The notes beneath the pieces are model-generated. The model did not search any database. It saw only the letters and a list, made by a program, of their open reading frames with translations, and was not told the DNA's origin. A program made the translations under genes and the position numbers. 64,000 nt of DNA, from the NCBI GenBank assembly GCA_910576975.1, contig CAJTJY010000016.1:1-64000 (forward strand). Reading direction: 5' to 3'. Shown here one piece after another: positions 17,727 through 26,302 of this stretch. This DNA comes from an uncultured Lachnospiraceae bacterium (lineage in GTDB: Bacteria > Bacillota > Clostridia > Lachnospirales > Lachnospiraceae). The number at the start of each line of letters is the position of its first letter. Position 1 is the first letter of the stretch.

Positions 17727-18875
17727 TTATCTATTTTCCCTCAGGCTATAAACAAACGCTAATACTTCTGCCACTGCCTGATACAATTCCGGCGGAACTT
17801 CCTGACCAACATCTACGTTAGCATAAAGCATCCGCGCCAGAGGCTTATTTTCTACAATCTCGATATGATGCTCCTTTGCAGCCTCGCGGATTTTCTGTGC
17901 CAGAAAATCTTCTCCCTTTGCGACTACCACAGGAGCTGAATATTTATCAGCATCATATTTGATCGCTACCGCATAGTGAGTTGGATTGGTAATTACCACA
18001 TCTGCACTGGGCAGGCTTTGCATCATACGCCGCTGGGAAGCCTCCCTCATCTTAGAACGCTGCCGCCCCTTAATCTCAGGGTTACCCTCGGTATTTTTAT
18101 ATTCATCCTTCACTTCCTGCTTGGTCATCTTCATATCTTCTTTAAACTTATGTTTCTGATAAATTAAATCTGCAATCCCTACAATCAAATATACAAAAGC
18201 AATCTTTAACCCTGTGTCAATTACAATTGTTCCTACTAGCAAAATTACCTGCAATAAAGGGATATCATAAAGCAAAAAGATTTCATTTTGATGATCTTTT
18301 ATGGAAGTATAGGCTACATAAATGATCAATATTATTTTAATAATGGATTTCAGCAGCTCAAACAGGGAATCTTTGGAAAAAATTCTTTTGAATCCGCTAA
18401 GCGGATTAAGCTTGCTGAATTTAGGCTTCATAGGCTTTGTCGTTACTTTCCATTTTATCTGTAAAATGTTACTCAAAACCGATACGGAAAATCCTATCAG
18501 GAAAACTGGCGATAAAACCAACAATATGTTTGCCATTACATTATTAATAACCGTCCTGATCGTAAATACGGATAATCCGCCAATGCTCTGATTAATAATG
18601 TCTGGTATCTTATTGTATATCAATGAAAAGTTACCTAAAAGATTCTCACCCATAAAGGAAATAAACAATTTCATTACAAGAAACAATGCAATCAAGCCTA
18701 AAGCATGATTTAGTTCCTGGCTTTTGGCTACCTGTCCTTCATCTCTGGCGTCACTCAGCTTCTTAGCCGTGGCAGGCTCTGTCTTCTCCCCGCCCTCGCC
18801 ATCTTTTGCAAACCACTGTAATTCATACTGAATTAAAAAATAAGGTTCTTTTTTCACATTAATACATTCCTTCAA
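17727..18875 (-). CDS. flhB: Flagellar export switch protein FlhB
   Basis: This 382-residue protein has four membrane helices (about 55-240) and a cytosolic domain with the self-cleavage motif NPTH at 297-300. Cleavage changes export specificity from hook to filament proteins. The N-terminus has the clostridial GGEKTEPATAKKL motif after a 20-residue extension. The start overlaps the end of fliR by 17 bases. Confidence 0.96.
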   Translation of the reverse strand: MKECINVKKEPYFLIQYELQWFAKDGEGGEKTEPATAKKLSDARDEGQVAKSQELNHALGLIALFLVMKLFISFMGENLLGNFSLIYNKIPDIINQSIGGLSVFTIRTVINNVMANILLVLSPVFLIGFSVSVLSNILQIKWKVTTKPMKPKFSKLNPLSGFKRIFSKDSLFELLKSIIKIILIIYVAYTSIKDHQNEIFLLYDIPLLQVILLVGTIVIDTGLKIAFVYLIVGIADLIYQKHKFKEDMKMTKQEVKDEYKNTEGNPEIKGRQRSKMREASQRRMMQSLPSADVVITNPTHYAVAIKYDADKYSAPVVVAKGEDFLAQKIREAAKEHHIEIVENKPLARMLYANVDVGQEVPPELYQAVAEVLAFVYSLRENR

Positions 18876-19641
18876 TTACAGAAACAATCATTCGCTTCAT
18901 TTCTGTAAATATAAAACTAGCGATGTCTGGAAGCAGGACAATCGTAAGAAACATAATTCCTAATCCTACCAAGACTTTCACCTGCATTCCCACTGCAAAC
19001 ATATTCATTTGCGGGGCAACTTTAGCCATAATTCCCAAAATACAGCTTAAAATCATACTGCATGCAAACACAGGAAGCACTATCCGAAATCCGATAACCA
19101 TCAGATCCGTTATATAGGTTGTCATGGTCCCCATTAAATGCGTCCAGTCAAATACTGCCCCATTAATAGGAATAATCTGAAACGTATCAACCAGCGCCCG
19201 CAGTATATAATGATGCATATCGGTCACCATCAGAAGCATCATTATAAAATAATTATACATGGTGCCCGTAAGCCCTGATTGAGACTTGGTGGTAGGATCA
19301 TAAATATTAGCCATGGCAAGGCCGATTTCCATATCAATTACTTTCCCTGAAAACACAATAATGGAATTACATATATTTGCTGCAAAACCAATAAGCAACC
19401 CTGTAATTCCTTCCTTGAGAACGATGATAGCAAACCCAATCACTCCGGAATATACCAAAGCCTCCTTCGGCTGAATTACCTGATACAGAATAATAGCCAC
19501 ACATGCCGAAAATCCAATCTTCACCCGGTTCGGAGTATTCGTCATTCCAAAAAACGGAGCAATATATACAAACGTTGCAATCCTTACCAATATCATCAAA
19601 AAATATTCAAATGTATATAATGAAAATCCATAGTTAACCAT
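18859..19641 (-). CDS. fliR: Flagellar export protein FliR
   Basis: This 260-residue protein has about six hydrophobic segments and is a component of the export gate assembled with FliP and FliQ. It starts at ATG 19641, eleven bases after fliQ. It lies in the canonical order fliO-P-Q-R-flhB-flhA. Confidence 0.95.
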   Translation of the reverse strand: MVNYGFSLYTFEYFLMILVRIATFVYIAPFFGMTNTPNRVKIGFSACVAIILYQVIQPKEALVYSGVIGFAIIVLKEGITGLLIGFAANICNSIIVFSGKVIDMEIGLAMANIYDPTTKSQSGLTGTMYNYFIMMLLMVTDMHHYILRALVDTFQIIPINGAVFDWTHLMGTMTTYITDLMVIGFRIVLPVFACSMILSCILGIMAKVAPQMNMFAVGMQVKVLVGLGIMFLTIVLLPDIASFIFTEMKRMIVSVIEGMY

Positions 19642-19652
19642 ACTGCCTCAAC

Positions 19653-19925
19653 CTAACGCAGATACAGACCAAAATTGCTCCACAGCTCTACCATAAAGTT
19701 GGATAACTCCTCCAGCATCCACCCTCCTATCAACATCATGCCCAAAAACACGGCAATAATCTTAGGTACAAACGTTAATGTCTGCTCCTGAATAGAAGTA
19801 ACTGTTTGAAAAATACTGATAAAAAGACCTATAACCAAAGAAATCAACAACAGAGGCGCCGAAACTTTAATAATCAGAAATAAAGTATCTCTCGCAATAT
19901 CCATTACCTGTCCTTCTGTTATCAT
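19653..19925 (-). CDS. fliQ: Flagellar export protein FliQ
   Basis: This 90-residue protein has two membrane helices, typical length and pattern for FliQ, including FQTVTSIQEQTLTFVPKI between the helices. It is a core subunit of the export gate with FliP and FliR. Confidence 0.95.
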   Translation of the reverse strand: MITEGQVMDIARDTLFLIIKVSAPLLLISLVIGLFISIFQTVTSIQEQTLTFVPKIIAVFLGMMLIGGWMLEELSNFMVELWSNFGLYLR

Positions 19926-19947
19926 ATATATTCACCTCATTTCTCCG

Positions 19948-20811
19948 TTAATAAAATGTCTTTACAAGATTTCCAATTATTAAGTCCCAGCCATCTGCAA
20001 GCACAAATAACAAGATTTTAAAGGGCATGGAGATCGTGGTAGGAGGAAGCATCATCATACCCATCGACATCAGCACCGACGCCACAACCATATCAATCAC
20101 AATAAATGGAATATAAATTAAAAAGCCGATAATAAATGCCGTCCTCAATTCGCTGATAATAAAGCTTGGGATGATCACGCTCATAGGAATCGGATCCAAG
20201 GTTTCTGGCTCACGCAAATCCATACCAGTCATATCAATTTTTGCAATGTCACAGAAAAGTTTTAAATCTTTTCTCTGCATTTCTTTATACATAAACCTGC
20301 GAATTGGTTGTTCAGCAAGTTCTAATGCCTCTTCCTGATTAATCGTTCCTGCATCAAAGGGCTGCATCACTGTCTCATTTAACTCTGTAAAAACTGGATT
20401 CATAATGAACAGTGTTAAAAATAATGCAAGCCCCACTAACACCTGGTTCGGTGGAACTGTCTGTGTTCCAACCGCAGTCCTTATAAAATGAAGCACCACG
20501 ATTATCCGCGTAAAAGATGTAAGCATAATCAGAATAGACGGTGCCAAAGATATCACCGTTAATCCCAATAGAAGTCTGACATTTCCGGAAAAATTACCTT
20601 CCTCATTATTCCACATGACGGAAAGACCAGTATTATCCCTTCTTTCCGTATTTTGCGAGGATGTGGTGTTCGATGTTCTGCTATTCGTAAGCCGATCATT
20701 GGGATTGGTTGCATATGCACTCTGCCCAAAATACAAAAACAAAACCAGCAATAGCGTAAATGTACCAAAAGCAAAGGAAGTGCCGCAATATATTTTCTTC
20801 AGTTTTCTCAT
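19948..20811 (-). CDS. fliP: Flagellar export protein FliP
   Basis: This 287-residue protein has a cleavable-type signal peptide (about 1-35), a variable hydrophilic stretch and about four further membrane helices. Family motifs include FTRIIVVLHFIRTA and the C-terminal region with MGMMMLPPTTISMPFK. FliP forms the export pore with FliQ and FliR. It begins ten bases after the fliO stop. Confidence 0.96.
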   Translation of the reverse strand: MRKLKKIYCGTSFAFGTFTLLLVLFLYFGQSAYATNPNDRLTNSRTSNTTSSQNTERRDNTGLSVMWNNEEGNFSGNVRLLLGLTVISLAPSILIMLTSFTRIIVVLHFIRTAVGTQTVPPNQVLVGLALFLTLFIMNPVFTELNETVMQPFDAGTINQEEALELAEQPIRRFMYKEMQRKDLKLFCDIAKIDMTGMDLREPETLDPIPMSVIIPSFIISELRTAFIIGFLIYIPFIVIDMVVASVLMSMGMMMLPPTTISMPFKILLFVLADGWDLIIGNLVKTFY

Positions 20812-20821
20812 AATGTCCTGC

Positions 20822-21211
20822 CTACTTCCTAGGAATTTTTTCTTTCAGCCTGCTTAAAATCTCCTGAAAATTTTGATTCACTTTACTTCCCTGGAACTCT
20901 CCTTCTGAAGGTTTCCAGATCAAGTCATCCTCGGAAAGTTCTATCAGAATATTCATGGTATCCTTACATACAGAAATAACCATATATTTCTTTCCAACCT
21001 GAAGAACCTGGATATACTTATTGTTATTCACCCGAAAGGTCTCTATTACCTGAATATTTCTATTTTTCATAACTCCCTGCTGATACCCGGCAATCCACCT
21101 GGTAGTTGCATATGTAATTACTAAGACAAACAGAAATACCAAAAGCACGCCTATCAGCTGAAAAAAGCTTCCCCATCCCGAGAAAATATTTGTTAAAATC
21201 ATACTAACCAA
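20822..21211 (-). CDS. fliO: Flagellar biosynthesis protein FliO
   Basis: This 129-residue protein has one membrane helix (about 15-38) and a small cytosolic beta domain with VIETFRVNNNKYIQVLQVG, as in FliO/FliZ proteins that help FliP assemble. Its start overlaps the cheY stop by eight bases. Confidence 0.88.
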   Translation of the reverse strand: MVSMILTNIFSGWGSFFQLIGVLLVFLFVLVITYATTRWIAGYQQGVMKNRNIQVIETFRVNNNKYIQVLQVGKKYMVISVCKDTMNILIELSEDDLIWKPSEGEFQGSKVNQNFQEILSRLKEKIPRK

Positions 21212-21566
21212 CTACTTTTTTCACAGCTTCTAGTACACGCTCTGCCTGGAAAGGCTTAACAATAAAATCCTTTGCACCAGATTGAATGGCTTCAATAACC
21301 ATTGCCTGCTGTCCCATTGCGGAACACATAATTACATTCGCAGAAGGATCCGTAGATTTAATCTGCTTCAGCGCCTGAATTCCATCCATTTCTGGCATGG
21401 TAATATCCATCAAAACCAAATCTGGCTTTGTCTCATTATACTTTTCCACTGCTTTTAAGCCGTTTTCAGCTTCCCCCGCAACCTCGTAACCATTCTTAGT
21501 AAGAATGTCCTTAATCATCATTCTCATAAATGCTGCGTCGTCACAAATTAAAATATTCTTTGCCAT
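21204..21566 (-). CDS. cheY: Chemotaxis response regulator CheY
   Basis: This 120-residue single-domain receiver has phospho-acceptor Asp54 (LVLMDITMPEMDG), the acidic pair in ICDDAAFMR, the Ser switch in CSAMGQQ and Lys in IVKPFQ. CheY-P binds FliM and FliY. ATG at 21566 is preceded by AAGGAGAG. It sits between fliY and fliO as in B. subtilis. Confidence 0.96.
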   Translation of the reverse strand: MAKNILICDDAAFMRMMIKDILTKNGYEVAGEAENGLKAVEKYNETKPDLVLMDITMPEMDGIQALKQIKSTDPSANVIMCSAMGQQAMVIEAIQSGAKDFIVKPFQAERVLEAVKKVVG

Positions 21567-21594
21567 ATCTTCTCTCCTTGATATCACTTTTATT

Positions 21595-22737
21595 TTAGTT
21601 ATTTATAATTTCAGTAATACGCACGCCGAAGCTTTCTTCCAAAACAACTACTTCACCTTTGGCAACGTATTTACCGTTTACTAACACATCAATAGGCTCA
21701 CCTGCGATTTTATTCAATTCGATGATCGTACCCGGCGCAAACTCCAGAATATCCTGAATTGATTTACTAGTTCTTCCCAGTTCCACAGTAACATCTAATG
21801 GAACATCCATAATCAAGCCAATATTTTCTTGTTGGGTAATTGGATTAAAATCCCCTGCAAACGCCTGAAATTGTGCTGGCTGCACATTTACTGGCTGCTG
21901 CGCATACATCTGCGACATATCAGGCATAGGCATGCCCATCATCGGCTGCCCCATCATTGGCTGCATCTGCGGCATTGGCTGTTGTGGCATCGGCTGCGGG
22001 GTCGGCGCCGGCATGGGCGCTGGCTGTGGTTCTGGCTGCGGCGTAGATGCCATGGAAGAGTTGTCTGCCCTCATATTCTCAGATACTCCAGTACACATTT
22101 CTTTCGCAAATGAAATTGGATATAACTGCATAATATTGCTTTTTACCAAATCTCCGATTTCCATAAGGAAAGAAATCTTTACAAACTGACCTCCCAGAAA
22201 TTCATCAATCTCCGTACCGTCAATGGTATCTTTTAAATCCACAAGTTCTGCTGATGGCGGACTGATATCGATCATCTTATTTAACATAGAAGATAATGAG
22301 GTTGCAGCGCTTCCCATCATCTGATTCATGGCTTCACAGATTGCGCTTAAATGAAGTTCGCCAAGCTCAACTTCTGTGTTCGTACCATCTCCGCCCATCA
22401 TCAAATCAGTAATAATTTTAACATCCTGTTCCCGCAATACCAAGAGGTTGCTTCCATCCAACCCCACTGTATAGGCAATTCGGATAAATACGCAGGGTCT
22501 TTCATATTCTTCCACAATATCATCCCAGGTAGCAAAAGTCACTACCGGCGTAGAAATCTCTACTTTTCTGTTCACCAGCGAAAACAATGTCGTAGCTGCT
22601 GTTCCCATACTGATATTGGATATTTCTCCTATGGCATCAATCTCATCCGACGTCAGCACACCCTCAACAGTTGTATCTGCTTCGGTATCACTGTTCAACA
22701 GCGCGCTAATTTCTTCCTGTGACAGAACTCCATCCAT
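21595..22737 (-). CDS. fliY: Flagellar motor switch phosphatase FliY (FliN fusion)
   Basis: This 380-residue protein combines three parts. The N-terminal VLSQEEISALL segment is a FliM-like CheY-P binding motif. A CheC-type phosphatase domain has both E-x2-N motifs, in IGEISNISMG (E38, N41) and AICEAMNQMMG. The C-terminal SpoA/FliN domain (about 300-375) joins the C ring. Between them lies a Pro/Met/Gln-rich linker (about 225-275), longer than usual. It dephosphorylates CheY-P at the switch. Confidence 0.95.
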   Translation of the reverse strand: MDGVLSQEEISALLNSDTEADTTVEGVLTSDEIDAIGEISNISMGTAATTLFSLVNRKVEISTPVVTFATWDDIVEEYERPCVFIRIAYTVGLDGSNLLVLREQDVKIITDLMMGGDGTNTEVELGELHLSAICEAMNQMMGSAATSLSSMLNKMIDISPPSAELVDLKDTIDGTEIDEFLGGQFVKISFLMEIGDLVKSNIMQLYPISFAKEMCTGVSENMRADNSSMASTPQPEPQPAPMPAPTPQPMPQQPMPQMQPMMGQPMMGMPMPDMSQMYAQQPVNVQPAQFQAFAGDFNPITQQENIGLIMDVPLDVTVELGRTSKSIQDILEFAPGTIIELNKIAGEPIDVLVNGKYVAKGEVVVLEESFGVRITEIINN

Positions 22738-22741
22738 AATT

Positions 22742-23722
22742 TCACTGCTCCTCTCTGATTACTGTTGTGACTCTTACTGCATAGTGATCCCCAGATGCTC
22801 CAGGCAAAGCAGTAAATTTTCTAATATTTCCCACATATACATTCAATTCTTCTTCTGCTTTTGTATCCAGGCGGATAATATCTCCCACCTGAAGATTTAT
22901 AAAGTCATTGACAGAAATCGTACTCTGACCCAGAACCGCTTTGATAGGCATCTGAACCTTGGAAAGCAAGGATTCCAAAATCTCTGTATATTCCTGATCT
23001 CCACGAGCCTGCATACTGGAAAACCAATATTTCGTATTCAGTCTGTCCATGACATCTTCCAACGTCATATATGGCAGACACACATTCATACGCCCCTCAA
23101 CATCCCCGACTTTAATATTGATCGTAATAATTGCAATCATCTCACTGGGGGATATAAACTGCGCAAATTGAGAATTGGTCTCAATTCTTTCCAGCCTTGG
23201 ATGAATCTCTGCAACATTTTTCCATGGTTCACTCAACAGATTAATACACGCATTCATGATACGTTCTATAATCAGAATCTCTATCTCTGAAAACTCACGG
23301 CTACGCTCCAATGGCGCCCCCATTCCTCCAAGCATACGGTCCACCATGGCATAACCGAGATTTGTTGCCATTTCTATAATGATGCTGCCTGGCATTGGAT
23401 CAAAATTGACTACGCCAAGAAGCACCGGATTAGACAACGAATTTGAGAACTCTGAATAGGTAACAGCTTCTGAATTCTCCACCTCTACCTGAACCGTCTT
23501 CCTCAGATATGCAGGAAGATTTGTAGACAATAACCGTCCATAATGCTCAAATATGATTTCCATCGTCCTAAGATGTTCCTTGGAAAATTTCGCTGGCCGA
23601 GCAAAATCATAATCTTTTACATGTTTTTCGCCATTATCCTTAATCTCTTCTGCATCCAGTTCCCCACTATTCAATGCATTCAGCAGACTGTCTATCTCAC
23701 TTTGCGATAAGACCTCTCCCAT
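22742..23722 (-). CDS. fliM: Flagellar motor switch protein FliM
   Basis: This 326-residue C-ring protein has the N-terminal CheY-P-binding helix (VLSQSEIDSLLNALNSG), the central CheC-like domain and the C-terminal SpoA domain (about 245-320). It sits four bases before fliY. Confidence 0.96.
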   Translation of the reverse strand: MGEVLSQSEIDSLLNALNSGELDAEEIKDNGEKHVKDYDFARPAKFSKEHLRTMEIIFEHYGRLLSTNLPAYLRKTVQVEVENSEAVTYSEFSNSLSNPVLLGVVNFDPMPGSIIIEMATNLGYAMVDRMLGGMGAPLERSREFSEIEILIIERIMNACINLLSEPWKNVAEIHPRLERIETNSQFAQFISPSEMIAIITINIKVGDVEGRMNVCLPYMTLEDVMDRLNTKYWFSSMQARGDQEYTEILESLLSKVQMPIKAVLGQSTISVNDFINLQVGDIIRLDTKAEEELNVYVGNIRKFTALPGASGDHYAVRVTTVIREEQ

Positions 23723-23754
23723 TTTCTCTCACCACCTGACGTTTTTATTGCAAT

Positions 23755-24279
23755 CTACTCACTCTCTTCGTAAGTATAACTTGGGAATACTACACTTACA
23801 ATGAAGTCAGAATCAAACAACTTACGGAGGCGGCTTAATATCTCATCCTGCACATCCCCTTGCTTATTTCTCATGTCATCTATTGTATGATTAGATACAA
23901 CCTTAATGATCTCATCCTTGATAAGATCCTCATTGTTGGTAATATACTCTGTGCCTTTTTTATATCCTTTGTTCTTCTTATCCACCGCCAGAGATACGGA
24001 AATAACTGCATAACTTTTCTTACCGTTTTTACTTTTCAGATTAATCGTGATGTTCTCGCCACTGGCAATCTTGATCGTCTCCAACTGATCCATAGGAATA
24101 TTAATGGAAGCGCTCTCTTTTCCGCCTTCCAATTCCAAATCAATTGCAGAACAAACCTTATTGATCAATTCATTTGCTTTCTTGGACTGCGGCACAATCG
24201 AAATCATCAGAATAGCCGTTAAAATCAGATTTGCAAGTACCAGTGCCAGAATTAAGACACTCATTAAATTCTTTTTCAT
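23755..24279 (-). CDS. fliL: Flagellar basal body-associated protein FliL
   Basis: This 174-residue protein has one N-terminal membrane helix (about 7-28) and an extracytoplasmic FliL domain ending in RLRKLFDSDFIVSVVFPSY. FliL associates with stator units. It lies between motB and fliM. Confidence 0.88.
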   Translation of the reverse strand: MKKNLMSVLILALVLANLILTAILMISIVPQSKKANELINKVCSAIDLELEGGKESASINIPMDQLETIKIASGENITINLKSKNGKKSYAVISVSLAVDKKNKGYKKGTEYITNNEDLIKDEIIKVVSNHTIDDMRNKQGDVQDEILSRLRKLFDSDFIVSVVFPSYTYEESE

Positions 24280-24293
24280 GGTATTTTTCCTTT

Positions 24294-25136
24294 CTAATTA
24301 GAATTATACGAGTTATATATTTTTATCTCTACCCTTCGGTTTCTCGCCCGGCCCTCCGGTGAAGAGTTATCTGCTATTGGAATATATTCTCCACAGCCCG
24401 TCGCATAAATTCTTCCCGCATCCAGCGCAGCCTTTTGCAAGAGATAGTCTTTTACCGCAAAGGCGCGGTAAGCAGATAATACATCATTACTCTCATATCT
24501 ATCATTATGAATCGGAACATTATCGGTGTGCCCTTCGATGTCAATCAGATTACCACTATATTGCTCTAAGATCAAGGCAAGCTTGTCAACCAACGGGAGA
24601 GCATCCTTGCGAATTTGAGACTGGGCCGAATCAAACAACAATGCCCCGTTTAAGGTAAGCTTTACAAACTGTGCATTCACATCTAACTCAACCTGCTGAT
24701 CAATTTGCTGCTCTGCCAACTGCTGTTCAATCTTTTCAGCCATCTCCTCAGATTCTTTCAGCCCTGCTTCTTCCAACTCCTCTTTTAGTGATTCTGGCTC
24801 TTCTGGTTCTGGCTGATTGGATTCCATATCATCCATAGGCTCCTGTTCCTCTTCATCTGAAGAATTCGTATCTTCCTTAAAATACGCATCCAGCATTTCC
24901 AACTGACTGATTCCAGAAGCAATCATCAGCCCTTCTCCTACCGTATTGCCGCCAGATGATAAAATACTGAAACTGTTCTGCATGGAGTTGACTAACTGAT
25001 CCCATTTATCAGCATCCACCGTTGACATTGCAAACAGTAGTACGAAAAAGCACAGCAAAAGATTCATCAAGTCTGCGAAAGTATTCAGCCAAGAGGCTTC
25101 TCCTCCGCCTGATTCTTCTACTTTTCTTTTTGCCAC
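24294..25136 (-). CDS. motB: Stator protein MotB
   Basis: This 280-residue stator subunit has one membrane helix with the essential Asp22 in NTFADLMNLLLCFF. An acidic linker (about 85-125) leads to an OmpA-like peptidoglycan-binding domain with EGHTDNVPI (201-209) and RARNRRVEI (263-271). It starts at GTG 25136, overlapping the motA stop by one base. Ion preference (H+ or Na+) cannot be decided by eye. Confidence 0.95.
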   Translation of the reverse strand: MAKRKVEESGGGEASWLNTFADLMNLLLCFFVLLFAMSTVDADKWDQLVNSMQNSFSILSSGGNTVGEGLMIASGISQLEMLDAYFKEDTNSSDEEEQEPMDDMESNQPEPEEPESLKEELEEAGLKESEEMAEKIEQQLAEQQIDQQVELDVNAQFVKLTLNGALLFDSAQSQIRKDALPLVDKLALILEQYSGNLIDIEGHTDNVPIHNDRYESNDVLSAYRAFAVKDYLLQKAALDAGRIYATGCGEYIPIADNSSPEGRARNRRVEIKIYNSYNSN

Positions 25137-25939
25137 TATTCTTCACCTCCGCCCTGCTCCAACATACTTTCACGCATTTTCGGTGACAGGAAAGATTTCA
25201 GTTTTTCTTCTATGACACGAGGATTTTCTCCTGCCTGAATAGACAAAAGACCTTCCACCGTTACTTCCTTGATCATAATTTCGGTATCATTGTTCACTTT
25301 GAGCTTTGCCGAAGTAGGCGTGCAAAGCCAGTTCGCAATAACCGATCCATACAATGTAGTGATCAGCGCAATCGCCATACTAGGACCAACCGTGGAAGGA
25401 TCATCCATCAGCTTCAGCATGTTAATCAAACCAATCAACGTACCAATCATACCCCAGGCAGGACCTAATGCCGCCCATTTATCCCAAAAACCAATCGTAG
25501 TCTTATGCCGGGATTCTACACACATCAAGTCGGCTTCCATAATGCCTCTCACTAATTCTGGATCCGTACCATCAACAACCAGCATAATCCCTTTCTTTAG
25601 AAATTCATCTTCAATACCATTTGCCGCTTCCTCCAAAGCAAGAAGACCTTCCTTTCTCGCTATGTTGGACAAATCAATAATGTGCTTAATTACTTCGCCT
25701 ACATCTGCTTTGGGAGTCTTAAACACCAGCGTAAAGCTCTTTAACCCATTCAGGAAATCAGATATGGTATGGGAAGCAAGAACACCTGCCAGAGAACCTC
25801 CAATGGTAATAAACACGGAGTTCAAATCCAAAAAGTTCCCTAATGCCGCTACTCCCTGGTCACCGCTGACAATACCTAATATCATCAATCCAAAACCAAG
25901 TATAATTCCAAGTAAAGACGCTAAATCCAATTTTTCCAC
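25136..25939 (-). CDS. motA: Stator protein MotA
   Basis: This 267-residue protein has four membrane helices and a cytosolic loop that contacts FliG. The start could be GTG 25939 or, more family-like, TTG 25930, which gives MDLASLLGIILGF and has AGGTGG five bases upstream. It forms the ion channel with MotB. motAB lies inside the fla operon between flbD and fliL. Confidence 0.95.
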   Translation of the reverse strand: MEKLDLASLLGIILGFGLMILGIVSGDQGVAALGNFLDLNSVFITIGGSLAGVLASHTISDFLNGLKSFTLVFKTPKADVGEVIKHIIDLSNIARKEGLLALEEAANGIEDEFLKKGIMLVVDGTDPELVRGIMEADLMCVESRHKTTIGFWDKWAALGPAWGMIGTLIGLINMLKLMDDPSTVGPSMAIALITTLYGSVIANWLCTPTSAKLKVNNDTEIMIKEVTVEGLLSIQAGENPRVIEEKLKSFLSPKMRESMLEQGGGEE

Positions 25940-25976
25940 CTGCCCTTTTCATCCATGAATTGTATTCTATCCATAA

Positions 25977-26186
25977 TTATTCCTTTTCCAACCAGGGAAG
26001 ACCTGTTGTCATGAATTCTCTCTTATACAATATTACTAAATTTTTGACCTCTTGTCTACTTTCTTTTACAATTATTTTCTTCCCTGTTACAAAAGAAATG
26101 ACAGTGTCTGGTGTTTCCTCCACTGTTTCAATTAATTCTGCATTAATCAATAGCTTTGTATCGTTTAACTTTGTGACCTCTATCAC
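25977..26186 (-). CDS. flbD: FlbD family flagellar protein
   Basis: This 69-residue soluble protein matches the FlbD family of small proteins encoded between flgE and motA in Firmicutes and spirochaetes (IEVTKLNDTKLLINAELIE, then PDTVISFVTGKKIIV). The function is not settled. It starts at GTG 26186 with the ribosome site GAGGTGAGG. That site can be masked by an RNA hairpin described separately. Confidence 0.85.
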   Translation of the reverse strand: MIEVTKLNDTKLLINAELIETVEETPDTVISFVTGKKIIVKESRQEVKNLVILYKREFMTTGLPWLEKE

Positions 26187-26190
26187 GGAG

Positions 26191-26249
26191 CCTCACCTCA
26201 AGATATTATATCACATCTTGAGGAACTATGAAATATAGTTCCTCAAGAT
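26191..26249 (-). promoter_or_regulatory. Alternative hairpins over the flbD ribosome site
   Basis: In the flgE-flbD spacer three segments share CCTCAAGAT or its complement. Segments 26235-26249 and 26215-26229 form a perfect 15-bp stem with a 5-nt loop. Segment 26215-26223 can instead pair over 9 bp with 26196-26204, which overlaps the flbD ribosome site (26191-26199). The two stems exclude each other. Confidence 0.5.
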
Positions 26250-26302
26250 ATATTAATTTTATTGTAAAATTCTGCTAATCTTTTGACTGCTTAAACACTA
26301 TG

